A stretch of DNA of 48,342 nucleotides from Lachnospiraceae bacterium (GTDB lineage: Bacteria; Bacillota; Clostridia; Lachnospirales; Lachnospiraceae), in the NCBI GenBank assembly GCA_022510545.1, contig JAFLTG010000013.1:1-48342 (forward strand), read 5' to 3'. Position 1 is the stretch's first letter. Each line of letters starts with the position of its first letter. A program made the translations under genes and the position numbers. The notes below the pieces were generated by a model. It saw only the letters and a list, made by a program, of their open reading frames with translations. It did no database searches and had not been told where the DNA came from. Below are positions 17,642 to 26,380 of this stretch, piece after piece.

Positions 17642-18120
17642 TGAAGAAGACTGTAATTCTTGGCTTTTTACTTGCCTTGTCGATGATTTTATCCTATATA
17701 GAATCCATACTTCCTATAAGTATCGGAATACCCGGAATTAAACTTGGACTTCCTAACCTAACAGTTGTTATTTTACTTTATCTGTATGGCGCAAGGGAAG
17801 CACTGGCGGTGAATATTTGCAGGATAGTTCTTACCGGCTTTTTATTCGGGAATATGTTTGCGATTACTTATGCTTTAGCCGGAGCGTTCTTAAGTTTTGC
17901 CGTCATGCTTATTATGAGAAAAACTGACATTTTTTCAATTGCAGGAGTAAGCATCGGCGGTGGGGTATTTCACAATATTGGGCAGCTCATTGTGGCGATG
18001 TTTGTGGTTGAAACCTATGCCCCGGCATTTTATTTACCGGTTTTATTAATTGCAGGTGCGGTGACAGGGTTTATAATAGGATATGTCGGTATGCGGGTCA
18101 TGCCTTATTTACAGAAATAA
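17641..18120 (+). CDS. Gx transporter family protein (heptaprenyl diphosphate synthase component I-like)
   Basis: A 159-residue, very hydrophobic protein with five or six membrane helices. The conserved block IGIPGIKLGLPNLTVVILLYLYG (about 27-49) is typical of the family annotated as 'Gx transporter' or Hpre_diP_synt_I; the motif G-x-K-L-G-L-P-N is its hallmark. It resembles small ECF-type S components. The start codon overlaps the stop of the NusG-II gene, so the two are translated together. The substrate is unknown; quinone, flavin or prenyl links are conjecture from genome context in related bacteria. Confidence 0.78.
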   Translation: MKKTVILGFLLALSMILSYIESILPISIGIPGIKLGLPNLTVVILLYLYGAREALAVNICRIVLTGFLFGNMFAITYALAGAFLSFAVMLIMRKTDIFSIAGVSIGGGVFHNIGQLIVAMFVVETYAPAFYLPVLLIAGAVTGFIIGYVGMRVMPYLQK

Positions 18121-18136
18121 CCGGAACGGAGAACGT

Positions 18137-18745
18137 ATGTACGCGTATTTAAAAGGAACTATTGAAGAAATTACGGAAGACAATCTAATACTCGAAGTAA
18201 ACCAAATTGGATATAATATCAGGATATCTGCGAGAACAGCCAATTTACTTGAAGGAATCGGCAGTTTTGTCAAAATATATACATATACTCTTGTTAGAGA
18301 GGATGCTTTTAATCTCTATGGCTTTCTGACTCGGGATGACCTTGAAATCTTTAAGAAGCTTATCACTGTAAACGGCATAGGTCCCAAGGGTGGACTGGCT
18401 GTTTTGTCTGTAATGAGTGCGGATGAGCTGCGGTTTGCAATACTTTCCGGTGATGCCAAGGCAATTTCCAAGGCTCCGGGTATAGGCGCCAAAACTGCTG
18501 AGAGAGTCATTCTGGACTTAAAAGACAAAGTTTCGTTACAAGATGCCATTTCACCCAAGGCTGATGTATCTATATCCTCATTATCGGGCGAAGACACTTC
18601 AAGTGAGAAGAACGAAGCGATTGAAGCACTTGTTGCACTTGGCTATTCGGCTTCCGATGCCTTAAGAGCCGTTAAGCAGGTTGAAATAACGGCAGATGCA
18701 AGCGTAGAGGATATACTTAAAGCATCTCTTAAATATTTATACTGA
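18137..18745 (+). CDS. ruvA: Holliday junction branch migration protein RuvA
   Basis: Starting at ATG 18137 (GGAACGGAG upstream) the protein is 202 residues, the usual length. It begins MYAYLKGTIEEI (OB fold), has helix-hairpin-helix motifs (ITVNGIGPKGGLAVLS at about 73, APGIGAKTAERVILDLKD at about 112) and a C-terminal RuvB-binding domain (EAIEALVALGYSASDALRAV). RuvA tetramers bind Holliday junctions and load RuvB. An upstream start at 18083, inside the Gx gene, is not supported. ruvB follows after 68 bases. Confidence 0.95.
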   Translation: MYAYLKGTIEEITEDNLILEVNQIGYNIRISARTANLLEGIGSFVKIYTYTLVREDAFNLYGFLTRDDLEIFKKLITVNGIGPKGGLAVLSVMSADELRFAILSGDAKAISKAPGIGAKTAERVILDLKDKVSLQDAISPKADVSISSLSGEDTSSEKNEAIEALVALGYSASDALRAVKQVEITADASVEDILKASLKYLY

Positions 18746-18813
18746 TTGCGATTTGTTTCTAAATAATGCAAGCTGCATTCGATTCGATAAATTATATCTT
18801 TAAAGAGGAAAAT

Positions 18814-19812
18814 ATGGCAAACAGAGTAATCGAGACCAATATTACACAGGAAGATATGCAAATAGAGGGTTCACTGCGTCCGCAGACCCTAAATGACTAC
18901 ATTGGTCAATCGAAGATAAAGGAGAATCTTAAAATCTATATACAGGCTGCCAAACAGAGAAATGATGCATTGGATCATGTGTTATTTTATGGACCGCCCG
19001 GTCTTGGTAAGACCACTCTGGCAGGTATCATTGCCAATGAAATGGGTGTCAATATGAAGGTAACCAGCGGTCCTGCAATAGAAAAACCGGGAGAAATGGC
19101 GGCTATTTTGAATAATCTGCAGGAGGGTGACCTTCTTTTTGTAGATGAAATACACAGGCTTAACAGACAAGTTGAAGAGGTGCTGTATCCCGCAATGGAA
19201 GACTATGCAATAGATATTATGATCGGAAAAGGTGCATCAGCTCGTTCAATTCGCTTGAATCTGCCGAGATTTACACTGGTCGGAGCTACCACAAGAGCCG
19301 GGCTTCTCAGCGCACCCCTAAGAGACAGGTTCGGAGTTATCCATCATCTGGAATTTTATTCTGTTGAAGAGCTTAAGCTCATAATATTACATTCAGCTAA
19401 AATCTTAGGGGTATCGATTGAGCCTGAAGGTGCCATGGAGCTTGCAAGGCGCAGCAGAGGAACGCCGCGTCTGGCCAATCGCATACTTAAACGTGTCAGA
19501 GACTTTGCACAGGTAAAGTATGACGGCGTAATCACCAAAGAAGTTGCCAATACCGCACTTGATTTGCTTGAAGTGGACAAACTGGGCTTAGATCATATAG
19601 ATAGAAATATTTTATATACAATGATTGAAAAATTCAAAGGAGGTCCTGTAGGCTTAGATACTCTTGCCGCAGCCATAGGAGAAGATGCAGGAACGCTTGA
19701 GGATGTATATGAACCATATTTACTGAAAAACGGCTTTCTTAACAGAACCCCAAGAGGACGTATGGTAACCGATCTTGCATATCATCATTTAGGACTTGAA
19801 ATTCCCTCTTAA
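18814..19812 (+). CDS. ruvB: Holliday junction DNA helicase RuvB
   Basis: 332 residues from ATG 18814 (AAAGAGGA just upstream). AAA+ ATPase with Walker A GPPGLGKT at 60-67, Walker [11 protein letters not shown] at about 107-116, sensor [10 protein letters not shown] and the arginine finger region APLRDRFG; then a winged-helix domain ending [16 protein letters not shown]. It drives branch migration with RuvA. The end of the gene contains a good promoter (19796-19824) for zapA. An ATG at 18766 would add 16 residues without a suitable ribosome binding site. Confidence 0.96.
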   Translation: MANRVIETNITQEDMQIEGSLRPQTLNDYIGQSKIKENLKIYIQAAKQRNDALDHVLFYGPPGLGKTTLAGIIANEMGVNMKVTSGPAIEKPGEMAAILNNLQEGDLLFVDEIHRLNRQVEEVLYPAMEDYAIDIMIGKGASARSIRLNLPRFTLVGATTRAGLLSAPLRDRFGVIHHLEFYSVEELKLIILHSAKILGVSIEPEGAMELARRSRGTPRLANRILKRVRDFAQVKYDGVITKEVANTALDLLEVDKLGLDHIDRNILYTMIEKFKGGPVGLDTLAAAIGEDAGTLEDVYEPYLLKNGFLNRTPRGRMVTDLAYHHLGLEIPS

Positions 19813-19824
19813 GCTATATATAAT
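19796..19824 (+). promoter_or_regulatory. Sigma-A type promoter for zapA
   Basis: TTGAAA (19796-19801), exactly 17 bases, TATAAT (19819-19824). The -35 lies inside the last codons of ruvB. Start of transcription would be near 19831, about 50 bases before the zapA ATG. Confidence 0.6.
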
Positions 19825-19880
19825 AGAATATGTATAAGTTTTTATAAGATGGCACATTTTGTTATTTGGAGGGAAACCTT

Positions 19881-20285
19881 ATGTCAGCTAAAACAGATAC
19901 TGAAGTTATTATCGGTGGAAAAGTATTTACTTTAAGCGGTTATGAAAGTGAAGAATACCTGCAGAAAGTAGCTTCGTATATTAATAATAAGGTAAATGAA
20001 TATGGTAAAGTAGACAGCTTCAGAAAGCTGCCTTTAGACACCCAGAATGTGCTTTTACAGCTTAATATAGCAGATGATTATTTTAAGGCAAAGCAGCAGA
20101 TTTCTTCATTAGAGGAAGAACTCAAGGCTAAAGATACAGAGATATATGATTTAAAGCATGAACTTATTGCAACTCAGATGAAGCTTGAAAATACCGAAAA
20201 AAATGTCAGAAATCTTCAACAGGAAAATTCCAAAAAAGTTATGATGCTTGAAACAGAAATGGCAGAATTGAAAAGAAAACAGTAA
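19881..20285 (+). CDS. zapA: Cell division protein ZapA
   Basis: 134 residues from ATG 19881, behind GGAGGG. The N-terminal domain (EVIIGGKVFTLSGYESEEYLQKVASYIN, about 7-34) is the ZapA fold, and the rest (about 75-134) is a heptad-rich coiled coil. ZapA binds FtsZ filaments and promotes their bundling at the division site. A TTG at 19866 in the same frame is part of the ribosome binding region and not the start. It has its own promoter inside the end of ruvB and a terminator right after, so it can be a single-gene unit. Confidence 0.88.
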   Translation: MSAKTDTEVIIGGKVFTLSGYESEEYLQKVASYINNKVNEYGKVDSFRKLPLDTQNVLLQLNIADDYFKAKQQISSLEEELKAKDTEIYDLKHELIATQMKLENTEKNVRNLQQENSKKVMMLETEMAELKRKQ

Positions 20286-20286
20286 G

Positions 20287-20311
20287 GCTGTCTTATATAA
20301 GGCAGCTTTTT
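20287..20311 (+). terminator. Intrinsic terminator after zapA
   Basis: GCTGTC (20287-20292) pairs with GGCAGC (20301-20306), with one G-U pair, and the inner TTA/TAA can extend the stem; five T follow. It begins two bases after the zapA stop. Confidence 0.8.
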
Positions 20312-20354
20312 CTGTAAGTCTGCAAATATTCAGAAAGTGATGTTCATATAAGAT

Positions 20355-22604
20355 ATGATAGAGAAAAAAGTAGAGTTGCTGGCACCTGCCGGTAATTATC
20401 GGGCGCTTGTCGGCGCCATAAATGCAGGAGCGGATGCAATATACCTGGGCGGCGATAAATTCAGTGCCCGCGCTTATGCTGATAATTTTACCGAAGAAGA
20501 ACTGCTTAAGGCACTACGCTATACACACATTTGTGGTAAAAAGCTCTACCTCACGCTCAACACTCTTGTTAAAGAAAAAGAATTTTCGTTGATTTATGAT
20601 TATTTAAAACCGCTATATGAGGCAGGTCTGGATGGTATTATAGTTCAGGATCTTGGTGTATGGGAATATGTCAGAGAGACTTTTCCGGGACTTGCGCTTC
20701 ACGCCAGTACCCAGATGACAATAACAGGCGTTATGGGCGCCGCATTACTTAAAAGCGTTGGCGTTTCAAGGATAGTGCCGTCAAGAGAACTTTCGCTTGA
20801 AGAAATTAAAACTATAAAAAGAAAAACCGGTCTTGAGATCGAATGCTTCATACATGGCGCGATGTGCTACTGTTATTCCGGACAATGCCTGTTTAGCAGC
20901 ATTTTAGGTGGCAGAAGCGGCAACCGGGGAAGATGTGCACAGCCATGCAGACTGCCTTATAAGGTATCAGAAACAGGTGATATTTTATCAACAGAGGAAA
21001 TGTATCCTTTGAGCTTAAAAGATATGTGCACTATAGATTATATCCCTAAATTGATTGAAGTGGGAATCGATTCTTTTAAAATAGAAGGCAGGATGAAAAA
21101 GCCTGAATATGCTGCAGGTGTTACTGCAATTTATCGTAAATATATTGACAAATACTATGAGAATGTTTCTTCATATCAGGTAGATGAAGCCGATATGGAC
21201 AGGCTATATAAGCTCTATATCAGAAGTGAAGTGCAAAGCGGCTATTACGAAAGATATAACGGCAGGGAAATGATAACCCTCGGCAAAGGAGGATACCTTG
21301 GGAGTGACGAGAACCTGCTTAAGGAGATTTCAGAGGATTACTTAAATGAAGAGAAGAAGATTCCCGTTAAGATAAGAGGAAACTTTAAGGTGGGAGAAAG
21401 AGCCGCACTGACCATAGAAGGTATGGGGATCACTCAAACTTCCTATGGAGAGCCTGTACAACAGGCATTAAAGCGCCCTATGACCAAAGATGATATTCTG
21501 AAACAGCTGATTAAAACCGGTAACTCATATGTAAAAATTATAGACGAAGATATTGATATCGAAAAAAATACTGTAGGTGAAAATATTATAGTTGGCGATA
21601 ATGTGTTCATTCCTGTAGCTCAGCTCAATGAGCTGCGACGCAAAGCGATTACTGCATTTGAAGATAAACTTATTGAAGCTAACGGTTTTAATAAAATAAC
21701 GCCTGAAACCAAATCAGACAAAACGCAGCAAAACTTGCAAAATTACCAAAATTTGGAAGAAAACACCTTAAAAAAGCATTCTAAACCCATTAAATTACAT
21801 GTCTTTGTACAGAGTTTAGAACAGCTTCAGACGGTTTTTCAATACCCCTGTGACAGGGTATATATCGACAGTGACCTGTATTTACGGGATTTTGACCAAA
21901 TCAGTCAATATTTGGAGGCATATCCAAATTTTGCAATTTATCTTTCATTACCTTTTATAATAAGAGATAAGGATATTGTTTATTTAGATAAGCTGAAAAA
22001 ATTGCTCAATAGTAGGATAAACGGCTTTCTTGTGCGTAATCTCGAGGCTTTATCATGGGTATTATCTAATGATAATAAAAAATATGATATCATAACAGAC
22101 TGTGGCATATATTGCTTTAATGCCTATGCAGCCGGTTTTCTTCAGAAATATGCCGATGAACTTACCTTCCCCTGGGAATTAAATAACAGGGAGTTGCGTA
22201 AATTAACGGACATGCTAACGGTAACAGGTGATATCAAACTATCCCTGCCGGTGTATGGCACTATACCGATGATGCTTACGGCAAATTGTGTCAAAAAAAC
22301 AACCGGTACCTGTACACATAGTGAGCTTTCTCACAGAATGTACTTAACCGACCGGTACAACACCGTATTTCCGGTTTTATGCAACTGTAAGCATTGTTAT
22401 AATATCATTTATAATTCAGTACCGTATTCACTCCATAACGAGTGGCAAAACCTGCAAAAACTCGGACTTTTTGCAGTCAGACTGGATTTTATCTTTGAAA
22501 ACGATAAACAGATATGTGAAATATTGGATTATTATACGGGTAAAAGTGATAATTTCCCGATTGCAGAATATACATCCGGACATTATAAAAGAGGCGTAGA
22601 ATAA
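20355..22604 (+). CDS. U32 family peptidase / RlhA-like protein
   Basis: 749 residues. The N-terminal half is a TIM-barrel-like U32 domain (ELLAPAGNYRALVGAINAGADAIYLGG at 8-34; LHASTQMT; IVPSRELSLEEI) with a cysteine-rich block CFIHGAMCYCYSGQC ... GRCAQPCRLPY at about 164-200, followed by FKIEGRMKKPEYAAGVTAIYRKY. These cysteines bind an Fe-S cluster in related proteins. The later half (DUF3656-like plus a second degenerate repeat with CKHCY near 685) matches large members such as E. coli RlhA (YdcP), needed for hydroxylation of 23S rRNA C2501; others are called collagenase-like. An rRNA-modification role is likelier than proteolysis. The ribosome binding site is weak. Confidence 0.82.
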   Translation: MIEKKVELLAPAGNYRALVGAINAGADAIYLGGDKFSARAYADNFTEEELLKALRYTHICGKKLYLTLNTLVKEKEFSLIYDYLKPLYEAGLDGIIVQDLGVWEYVRETFPGLALHASTQMTITGVMGAALLKSVGVSRIVPSRELSLEEIKTIKRKTGLEIECFIHGAMCYCYSGQCLFSSILGGRSGNRGRCAQPCRLPYKVSETGDILSTEEMYPLSLKDMCTIDYIPKLIEVGIDSFKIEGRMKKPEYAAGVTAIYRKYIDKYYENVSSYQVDEADMDRLYKLYIRSEVQSGYYERYNGREMITLGKGGYLGSDENLLKEISEDYLNEEKKIPVKIRGNFKVGERAALTIEGMGITQTSYGEPVQQALKRPMTKDDILKQLIKTGNSYVKIIDEDIDIEKNTVGENIIVGDNVFIPVAQLNELRRKAITAFEDKLIEANGFNKITPETKSDKTQQNLQNYQNLEENTLKKHSKPIKLHVFVQSLEQLQTVFQYPCDRVYIDSDLYLRDFDQISQYLEAYPNFAIYLSLPFIIRDKDIVYLDKLKKLLNSRINGFLVRNLEALSWVLSNDNKKYDIITDCGIYCFNAYAAGFLQKYADELTFPWELNNRELRKLTDMLTVTGDIKLSLPVYGTIPMMLTANCVKKTTGTCTHSELSHRMYLTDRYNTVFPVLCNCKHCYNIIYNSVPYSLHNEWQNLQKLGLFAVRLDFIFENDKQICEILDYYTGKSDNFPIAEYTSGHYKRGVE

Positions 22605-22622
22605 AAAAGGCATGGTTTACAT

Positions 22623-24038
22623 ATGGAACTTTATATAACAGAGATTTCCAAGTATTTAATTACATTACTGCTCGCATTATATACATTAGAATGCTTTCTT
22701 GTTTTTCGCTTTTCAAATGAGGGAAAGCGGAGCGGTTTATATACAAGACAGAATTTTCTGATGTTTTTCGTACATTTTTCCTGCTTTATGGTAATCTGCT
22801 TTGAAACAGGGGAAATGGAGTATTTGTTCTTCTATATATTCCAGCAGATACTTTTGTTTTCAACAGTTATGCTGTTTCGGATGCTGTATCCCAAGGGTAA
22901 CAGGCTTATAATAAACAATATGTGTATGCTGCTTAGTATAAGCTTTGTAATCCTGACAAGGATTTCATATGAAAAGGCGCTCAAACAGTTTTTTATAGTT
23001 ACTGCCTCTATGATAATAGGAATGGTTATTCCGTTTTTTATTCATAAACTCAAATTTTTAAAAGGACTTACCTGGGTTTATGCTGCTGTCGGCATCCTGG
23101 CCCTTGGCATCGTGCTAACGCTGGGTTCCGTGACCCATGGCTCCAAGATTTCCTATTCGATAGGCGGTGTAACCTTCCAACCCTCGGAGTTTGTAAAAAT
23201 AATATTTGTTTTTTTTGTAGCAAGTGCACTTTACGAAACAGATGATATTTTAAGAATAATGCTGACTGCAATAATTGCCGGCATTCATGTGATGATTCTG
23301 GTGGCTTCCAAGGATTTGGGAAGTGCATTGATATTTTTTATTGTTTATGTATTTATGGTTTATATTGCTACCAGGAAATGGATATATCTGTTGCTTGGAG
23401 CCTTGGGGGGCAGCGGGGCGGCAGTACTTGCATATCAGTTTTTTACACACGTGCAGGTACGTGTACAGGCATGGAAAGATCCCTGGAGTTGTATTGACGA
23501 TGCCGGTTATCAGATAACCCAGTCATTGTTTGCCATAAGCAGCGGCGGCTGGTTTGGATTGGGGTTGTTTGAGGGAAATCCTACGTCCATTCCATTTGTA
23601 GAAACCGATTTTATATTCTCGGCAGTGGCGGAAGAGCTGGGAATCATCTTTGCGATGTGCTTAATATTAATAAGTATCAGTTGTTTTGTTATGTTTATGA
23701 ATATATCGATAAAGCTTCAGGACAGATTTTATCAGTTGATTGCATTTGGCCTGGGAGTAACTTATATTTTCCAGGTATTCCTGACAATCGGAGGAGGCAC
23801 CAAATTCATTCCCATGACAGGTGTTACTTTACCGCTTATCAGTTATGGCGGAAGTTCCGTTCTCACAACATTGATCATGTTTTTTATAATAGAAGGCCTT
23901 TATATTATAAGACAGGACGAAGGTGCAAAAAGTGTTAGAAAGAAAAAGAAAAAATCAAACAGCAGAAGCTCCGGAAGAAGACCTTCGGGAGAAAAAGGAA
24001 AAACTGAATATCAGGAAGAAGACCGGCAGACAGATTAG
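22623..24038 (+). CDS. FtsW/RodA/SpoVE family peptidoglycan polymerase
   Basis: A 471-residue SEDS protein with about ten membrane helices. Diagnostic blocks are GGVTFQPSEFVKI (about 181-193), ASKDLGSALIFF, VRVQAWKDPW, GYQITQSLFAISSGGWFGLGL, PFVETDFIFSAVAEELG (about 322-338) and PMTGVTLPLISYGGSSVL. SEDS proteins polymerise lipid II with a partner class B PBP, which is the next gene here. I cannot decide between a division, elongation or sporulation role. The charged C-terminal tail (RKKKKKSNSRSSGRR...) is encoded by the same DNA as the N-terminus of the PBP, in another frame. Confidence 0.87.
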   Translation: MELYITEISKYLITLLLALYTLECFLVFRFSNEGKRSGLYTRQNFLMFFVHFSCFMVICFETGEMEYLFFYIFQQILLFSTVMLFRMLYPKGNRLIINNMCMLLSISFVILTRISYEKALKQFFIVTASMIIGMVIPFFIHKLKFLKGLTWVYAAVGILALGIVLTLGSVTHGSKISYSIGGVTFQPSEFVKIIFVFFVASALYETDDILRIMLTAIIAGIHVMILVASKDLGSALIFFIVYVFMVYIATRKWIYLLLGALGGSGAAVLAYQFFTHVQVRVQAWKDPWSCIDDAGYQITQSLFAISSGGWFGLGLFEGNPTSIPFVETDFIFSAVAEELGIIFAMCLILISISCFVMFMNISIKLQDRFYQLIAFGLGVTYIFQVFLTIGGGTKFIPMTGVTLPLISYGGSSVLTTLIMFFIIEGLYIIRQDEGAKSVRKKKKKSNSRSSGRRPSGEKGKTEYQEEDRQTD

Positions 24039-25422
24039 TTTTGTTACCTGTGTTTTTGCGCTCCTGCTGCTTGGAATGATGAGTTACACCTGTTATTATT
24101 CGATGACTAACAGACAGGAAATGATAAACAACAGCTATAACAGCAGACAGGAACTTCTCAAAGCCCAAAACACAAGGGGAACAATCTATTCAAATGACAG
24201 ACAGGTTCTGGCAAGGACCATAACAGACTCAGCAGGGAAGGAACGCAGAGAATATCCTTTTTCCAATATGTTTTCCCATGTTGTAGGTTATGCGTCCAAT
24301 GGAAGGTTTGGAATCGAGGCCCAGAGTAATTACTACCTTATACAGTCCAATGCCAAATTGTCGGACAAGGTAGCAAGCGAGATGTCGGGCGAAAAGTATC
24401 CGGGCGATAATGTAATAACCACACTTGATGTGTCGCTTCAGGAAACCGCCTATCAATTACTTGGCATTTATAAAGGTGCCATCATTGCATCGGAACCCTC
24501 TACGGGAAAAATCCTTGCAATGGTTTCAAAACCTGACTTTGACCCGAATGAAATTGAAAATATATGGGATAGTATGATAGAGGATAATGAGAGTGGTGTA
24601 TTGCTTAATCGTGCAACCCAAGGCTTGTATCCTCCCGGTTCAACCTTTAAGATTATAACTGCACTTGAGTATATACGCGAGAATCCTGATACCTATCAGA
24701 ATTATACTTATCAATGCAGCGGCAGGTTCAGTATAGGAACAGATGTTATTAATTGTTATCATGGTACCGCACACGGCAGTGAGGATTTTACAAAATCCTT
24801 TGCCAAATCCTGTAATTCATCCTTTGCCAATATAAGCATTGGTCTGAACAGGAAAAAATACAGTAACACTCTTTCAAGCCTTTTGTTTAATACAGAGCTT
24901 CCTGTTTCCTTTGCCTATAACAAAAGCAGGGTAACGGTGAATGAAGATACTGCAGATGCTGATATTATGCAGGTTTCAATAGGACAGGGGACAGATCAGA
25001 TAACTCCGCTTCATATGAATATGATAACGAGTGCTATTGCTAATAAAGGTATGCTGATGAAGCCGTATCTGGTTGATTATGTAGAGAATAATAACGGAAA
25101 CATAGTTAAGCAGTTTTCGCAAGGCAGTTACGGTCGTTTGATGTCCGAAAATGAGGCTGAAATACTTACCGAATTGATGATGGCAGTAGTAGAGAGCGGT
25201 ACGGCTACCAAATTAAAGGGACAGGATTACATAGCCGCAGGAAAAACCGGTTCTGCGGAATATAATAGTGTCAAGACAGATTCGCATGCATGGTTTACCG
25301 GTTTTGCACCGGCTGACGACCCGCAGATTTGTGTGACTATAATTATAGAGGGCGCCGGATCCGGCGGAGATTATGCGGTACCTATTGCCAGAAGGCTTTT
25401 TGACGCATACTTGAACCCGTAA
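23923..25422 (+). CDS. Class B penicillin-binding protein (PbpA/FtsI-type transpeptidase)
   Basis: 499 residues: a charged cytoplasmic start, a membrane helix (ISFVTCVFALLLLGMMSYTCYY, about 38-59), a short N-terminal domain and a transpeptidase domain with PPGSTFKI (Ser240), SCN (Ser296) and KTGSAEY (Lys441). The protein lacks the long PBP-dimer domain and resembles PbpA-type enzymes paired with SEDS proteins. GTG 23923 or GTG 23932 could be the start. No ATG, GTG or TTG follows before the membrane helix, so the gene must overlap the SEDS gene by at least 107 bases. It crosslinks peptidoglycan outside the membrane. Confidence 0.85.
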   Translation: MQKVLERKRKNQTAEAPEEDLREKKEKLNIRKKTGRQISFVTCVFALLLLGMMSYTCYYSMTNRQEMINNSYNSRQELLKAQNTRGTIYSNDRQVLARTITDSAGKERREYPFSNMFSHVVGYASNGRFGIEAQSNYYLIQSNAKLSDKVASEMSGEKYPGDNVITTLDVSLQETAYQLLGIYKGAIIASEPSTGKILAMVSKPDFDPNEIENIWDSMIEDNESGVLLNRATQGLYPPGSTFKIITALEYIRENPDTYQNYTYQCSGRFSIGTDVINCYHGTAHGSEDFTKSFAKSCNSSFANISIGLNRKKYSNTLSSLLFNTELPVSFAYNKSRVTVNEDTADADIMQVSIGQGTDQITPLHMNMITSAIANKGMLMKPYLVDYVENNNGNIVKQFSQGSYGRLMSENEAEILTELMMAVVESGTATKLKGQDYIAAGKTGSAEYNSVKTDSHAWFTGFAPADDPQICVTIIIEGAGSGGDYAVPIARRLFDAYLNP

Positions 25423-25448
25423 AGTACAATAATCGGAGGAAACAGGAA

Positions 25449-25895
25449 ATGATTGAAGCAACCAGTTGTGGCGGTGTTGTTATATTTCGAGGTAAGATAC
25501 TTCTTTTGTATAAAAATTTTCATAACAAGTACGAGGGCTGGGTATTACCTAAAGGTACGGTGGAAGACGGAGAAGAGCATAAGGAAACGGCTCTTCGGGA
25601 AGTCATGGAGGAATCCGGTGCAAGAGCCAGCATTATTAAATATATAGGCACAAGCGAATATTCGTTCACCGTGCCGGAAGATGTTGTGGAAAAGGAAGTA
25701 CACTGGTATCTGATGATGGCATACAGCTATTATAGCAAACCACAGCGTGAGGAATATTTTATGGATTCCGGATACTATAAATATCATGAGGCTTTTCATT
25801 TACTAAAGTTTGCCAATGAGAGAGCAATACTTGAAAAAGCATATAGTGAGTATGTAGACCTTAAGAAACACAATTTATGGGGTAATACCCGATAG
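25449..25895 (+). CDS. Nudix hydrolase
   Basis: 148 residues with a complete Nudix box, G-x5-E-x7-REVMEESG, at about 36-58 (GTVEDGEEHKETALREVMEE), preceded by WVLPKG. These enzymes cleave nucleoside diphosphates linked to another group using the box glutamates and magnesium. The short form with LLYKNFHNKYEGW is of the type often annotated as (di)nucleoside polyphosphate hydrolase, but the substrate cannot be read from the sequence. CGGAGGA lies about 10 bases upstream, and the gene follows the PBP after 26 bases. A repeat element (25930) separates it from asp23. Confidence 0.88.
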   Translation: MIEATSCGGVVIFRGKILLLYKNFHNKYEGWVLPKGTVEDGEEHKETALREVMEESGARASIIKYIGTSEYSFTVPEDVVEKEVHWYLMMAYSYYSKPQREEYFMDSGYYKYHEAFHLLKFANERAILEKAYSEYVDLKKHNLWGNTR

Positions 25896-25929
25896 TTCTT
25901 CCAATTTTTGGTATTATGGTTTATAATAA

Positions 25930-25988
25930 GACGAACGATGTTCGTCTGCGAGTTTTGTGACTAAAGTCGCAAAACATCGCGGGCTGAG
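25930..25988 (+). repeat. Structured intergenic repeat, copy A (before asp23)
   Basis: Hairpin 1: GACGAAC, loop GAT, GTTCGTC (25930-25946), 7 perfect pairs. Joining segment TGCGAG. Hairpin 2: GTTTTGTGAC, loop TAAA, GTCGCAAAAC (25952-25975), ten pairs including one G-T; an outer GCGA pairs with TCGC past a bulged A. It ends CATCGCGGGCTGAG, and the AAAGGAGG ribosome binding site of asp23 follows. TATAAT occurs directly upstream at 25922. Three related copies lie at 30298, 43986 and 47479. Confidence 0.85.
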
Positions 25989-26007
25989 AATATAAAGGAG
26001 GTTATAT

Positions 26008-26367
26008 ATGAAAGCATCATCAATGGATACACATTTAGGAAATATTTCTATAGATCATGAAGCGATTGCCCAATATGCCGGTTCAGTTGCAATGGAATGC
26101 TTTGGTATTGTAGGAATGGCGGGAATGAACGTAAAAGACGGTCTGGTAAAGCTTCTTAAAAGAGAAAGTATGACTCGTGGAATACAGGTCCTTCTTAAAA
26201 ACAATAAATTGACTATTAATTTTCATGTTATAGTTTCTTATGGTGTAAGCATTCTTGCCGTAGCAGATAATCTCATTGACAGCGTAAAGTATAAGGTAGA
26301 AGAGTTTACCGGTATAGAAGTTGAAAAAATAAACATCTTCGTTGAAGGTGTTAAAGCGATTGACTAA
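26008..26367 (+). CDS. Asp23/Gls24 family envelope stress response protein
   Basis: 119 residues, YloU type. The pattern LGNISIDHEAIAQYAGSVAMECFGIVGMAG at the start and VSYGVSILAVADNLIDSVKYKVEEFTG later is typical of Asp23/Gls24 proteins, small cytoplasmic proteins linked to envelope stress or, in the YloU branch, encoded with fatty acid kinase. AAAGGAGG is placed 9 bases before the ATG. fakA begins 13 bases after the stop. Expression may be influenced by repeat copy A just upstream. Confidence 0.87.
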   Translation: MKASSMDTHLGNISIDHEAIAQYAGSVAMECFGIVGMAGMNVKDGLVKLLKRESMTRGIQVLLKNNKLTINFHVIVSYGVSILAVADNLIDSVKYKVEEFTGIEVEKINIFVEGVKAID

Positions 26368-26380
26368 GGGAGGATTCGAG

